This document shows positions 6,331 to 7,165 of a DNA stretch of 7,165 bases, in pieces (the first letter of the stretch is position 1; the number at the start of each line of letters is the position of its first letter). The notes beneath the pieces are model-generated. The model made no database searches and had not been told where the DNA came from. It was given only the letters and a program-made list of their open reading frames with translations. The translations under genes and the position numbers were made by a program. This DNA is from an uncultured Clostridia bacterium (GTDB taxonomy: Bacteria; Bacillota; Clostridia; Saccharofermentanales; Fastidiosipilaceae): positions 1-7,165 of the forward strand of contig CAMXYS010000084.1 in assembly GCA_947253135.1 (NCBI GenBank). Direction: 5' to 3'.

Positions 6331-6344
6331 CTGTCTTTAGACAG
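6331..6344. promoter_or_regulatory. Short dyad in the ATPase-NEAT gene gap
   Basis: CTGTCT-TT-AGACAG is a 6-bp perfect inverted repeat with a 2-nt centre, inside the 46-nt gap between the ATPase stop and the next start. There is no T-run, so it is not a terminator. It could be a small regulator or processing site, or chance. Confidence 0.3.
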
Positions 6345-6353
6345 GTAGAAAGA

Positions 6354-6359
6354 AGAGGG
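6354..6359 (+). promoter_or_regulatory. Ribosome binding site of the downstream NEAT gene
   Basis: AGAGGG ends 7 nt before the ATG at 6367. This sets the start of a gene whose end is outside the window and supports it as a real coding region. Confidence 0.75.
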
Positions 6360-6366
6360 AACGATT

Positions 6367-7165
6367 ATGCGACATCAGTCCACTATCGACAAACCGATTA
6401 AGCACAGGGGAGGCCGCTTCATCAGTGCAATTTTAGCAGCCTTGTTATGCTTGACTTTAGTCCCGGCACGATCCGGGGCCAAGGCGGCAGGGGCTGCCCC
6501 GACACAAGAGGCGGCCACAGAGCAGGCGGCGGAAGTTGCCGCGGCTCAGGCCTCAGTTGCCGTGCTACCGGCGACAGAGCAGCCGGCGGCGGGTCAGGAA
6601 ATAGAGGCAGCGGAATCGCCGGCCGAAACTGCGGCTTCGGGACGGGCGCAGCTGAAGGCCCCCGCAGAGGACAAAGAGTCTATTTCGAATTTGCCTGCCC
6701 CGGAAACCGAGGTCGGTGAACCGGCTTCGGGCGGTCAAGCAAATGTCGGCCAAATAGACAAAAGAGGTGCTATTAGGGATAAGGCAGTGGGCAGCACAGG
6801 CTCTTTGGCTCCGACCGCGCTTGCGCAACCGGGTGAGCTGCCGGTCAACCCACTCGGTTTAGGGCGGGCTGCAGGCGGGCCGGCCGGCCCGGTTGGTGCC
6901 GCACCGGAAACCCAGGCAGAAACTCCGTTGGCGGACGGACAGTATACAGTGCCGGTTGCCTTGATGCACGCCTATGAAGCGGGCAAGGCGTCCATGGGCA
7001 ATCCTGCTGTCATTCCGCTGGCGGTTGCACAAGTGCAAAACGGTAAGGCGGATCTTTATGTACAAATGACAGGCCTCTCCTTTATGGGCTTGTATGGCCA
7101 CCTGTGGGACATGTTTCAATACACCGATCCCCAGTTGGGCGATAGCTTTCAGGGCCCTACCGCTC
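6367..7165 (+). CDS. NEAT-domain haem-binding surface protein, 3' end outside window
   Basis: The frame is open from ATG 6367 to the last base: 266 codons and no stop, so the C-terminus and its anchor are unseen. Residues 1-41 form a signal peptide (basic start, hydrophobic FISAILAALLCLTLV, then SGAKAA). Residues about 42-188 are a low-complexity linker rich in Ala, Pro, Glu and Gly, probably unfolded and reaching through the wall. From 190 a NEAT domain begins: GQYTVPVALMHAYE, then ASMGNPAV (M210), and LSFMGLYGHLWDMF, nearly the same as NEAT-like domain 1 of the upstream polyprotein. The gap to the ATPase gene is 46 nt with no terminator, so co-transcription is likely. It probably captures haem at the surface and feeds the relay. 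It could itself be a multi-domain or fused protein; that cannot be seen here. Confidence 0.88.
   Translation, partial: MRHQSTIDKPIKHRGGRFISAILAALLCLTLVPARSGAKAAGAAPTQEAATEQAAEVAAAQASVAVLPATEQPAAGQEIEAAESPAETAASGRAQLKAPAEDKESISNLPAPETEVGEPASGGQANVGQIDKRGAIRDKAVGSTGSLAPTALAQPGELPVNPLGLGRAAGGPAGPVGAAPETQAETPLADGQYTVPVALMHAYEAGKASMGNPAVIPLAVAQVQNGKADLYVQMTGLSFMGLYGHLWDMFQYTDPQLGDSFQGPTA

Noticed and set aside
6667..6702. A possible degenerate NEAT loop (EDKESISN) in the linker of the last gene
   Set aside because: The match is short, with no surrounding NEAT strands. Low-complexity sequence makes such matches by chance.
6447..6719. Gly/Arg-rich 90-codon open frame
   Set aside because: It is a shifted reading of the Ala/Pro/Glu linker of the NEAT gene beginning at 6367, whose own frame has a signal peptide, ribosome binding site and NEAT domain.

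Overview
The window comes from a bacterium, most likely a Bacillota (Firmicutes) member with clostridial or streptococcal-type haem acquisition. The reasons are strong AGAGG-type ribosome binding sites, a typical Gram-positive tuf gene, NEAT-type surface haem proteins with membrane anchors, and a lipoprotein substrate-binding protein in place of a periplasmic one. Base composition is moderate rather than AT-rich. Genus and species cannot be named from this sequence.

Layout. Positions 1-894 are the 3' three quarters of tuf (EF-Tu), closed by a strong intrinsic terminator at 925-955. Positions 956-1082 hold a promoter (TTGACA - 18 nt - TAACAT) with two 20-bp-spaced direct repeats over the -10 and the start region, which look like an operator. 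A four-gene same-strand block follows: a 1155-codon gene (1083-4550), a FecCD-type permease (4550-5548), an ABC ATPase (5538-6320), and, after a 46-nt gap, a NEAT-domain surface protein that runs off the window (6367-7165). The first three overlap by 1 and 11 nt, so they are almost certainly one transcript. The fourth may be co-transcribed.

The centrepiece is the 1155-residue protein. In order it carries a signal peptide, two NEAT-like domains, an Ig-like membrane-proximal region, a transmembrane helix, a short basic loop, a second signal-peptide-like segment, a Shp-like haem-binding domain, a second transmembrane helix, a second basic loop, a lipoprotein signal ending in a perfect lipobox (LTGC), and a complete IsdE/HtsA-like haem-binding protein. 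This is the gene order of the streptococcal shr-shp-htsA haem relay welded into one reading frame, followed by the matching HtsB-like permease and HtsC-like ATPase. The two internal secretion signals suggest a polyprotein cut by signal peptidases I and II into two membrane-anchored haem receptors and one lipoprotein.

Inferred job of the block: haem is captured by NEAT domains, passed through the Shp-like domain (likely methionine-ligated) to the IsdE/HtsA-like lipoprotein, and imported by the permease and ATPase. A nine-adenine tract at the second domain junction, with stops immediately in both other frames, could let slippage set the ratio of receptor to lipoprotein. The polyprotein processing and the slippage are inferences; the architecture is read directly from the sequence.
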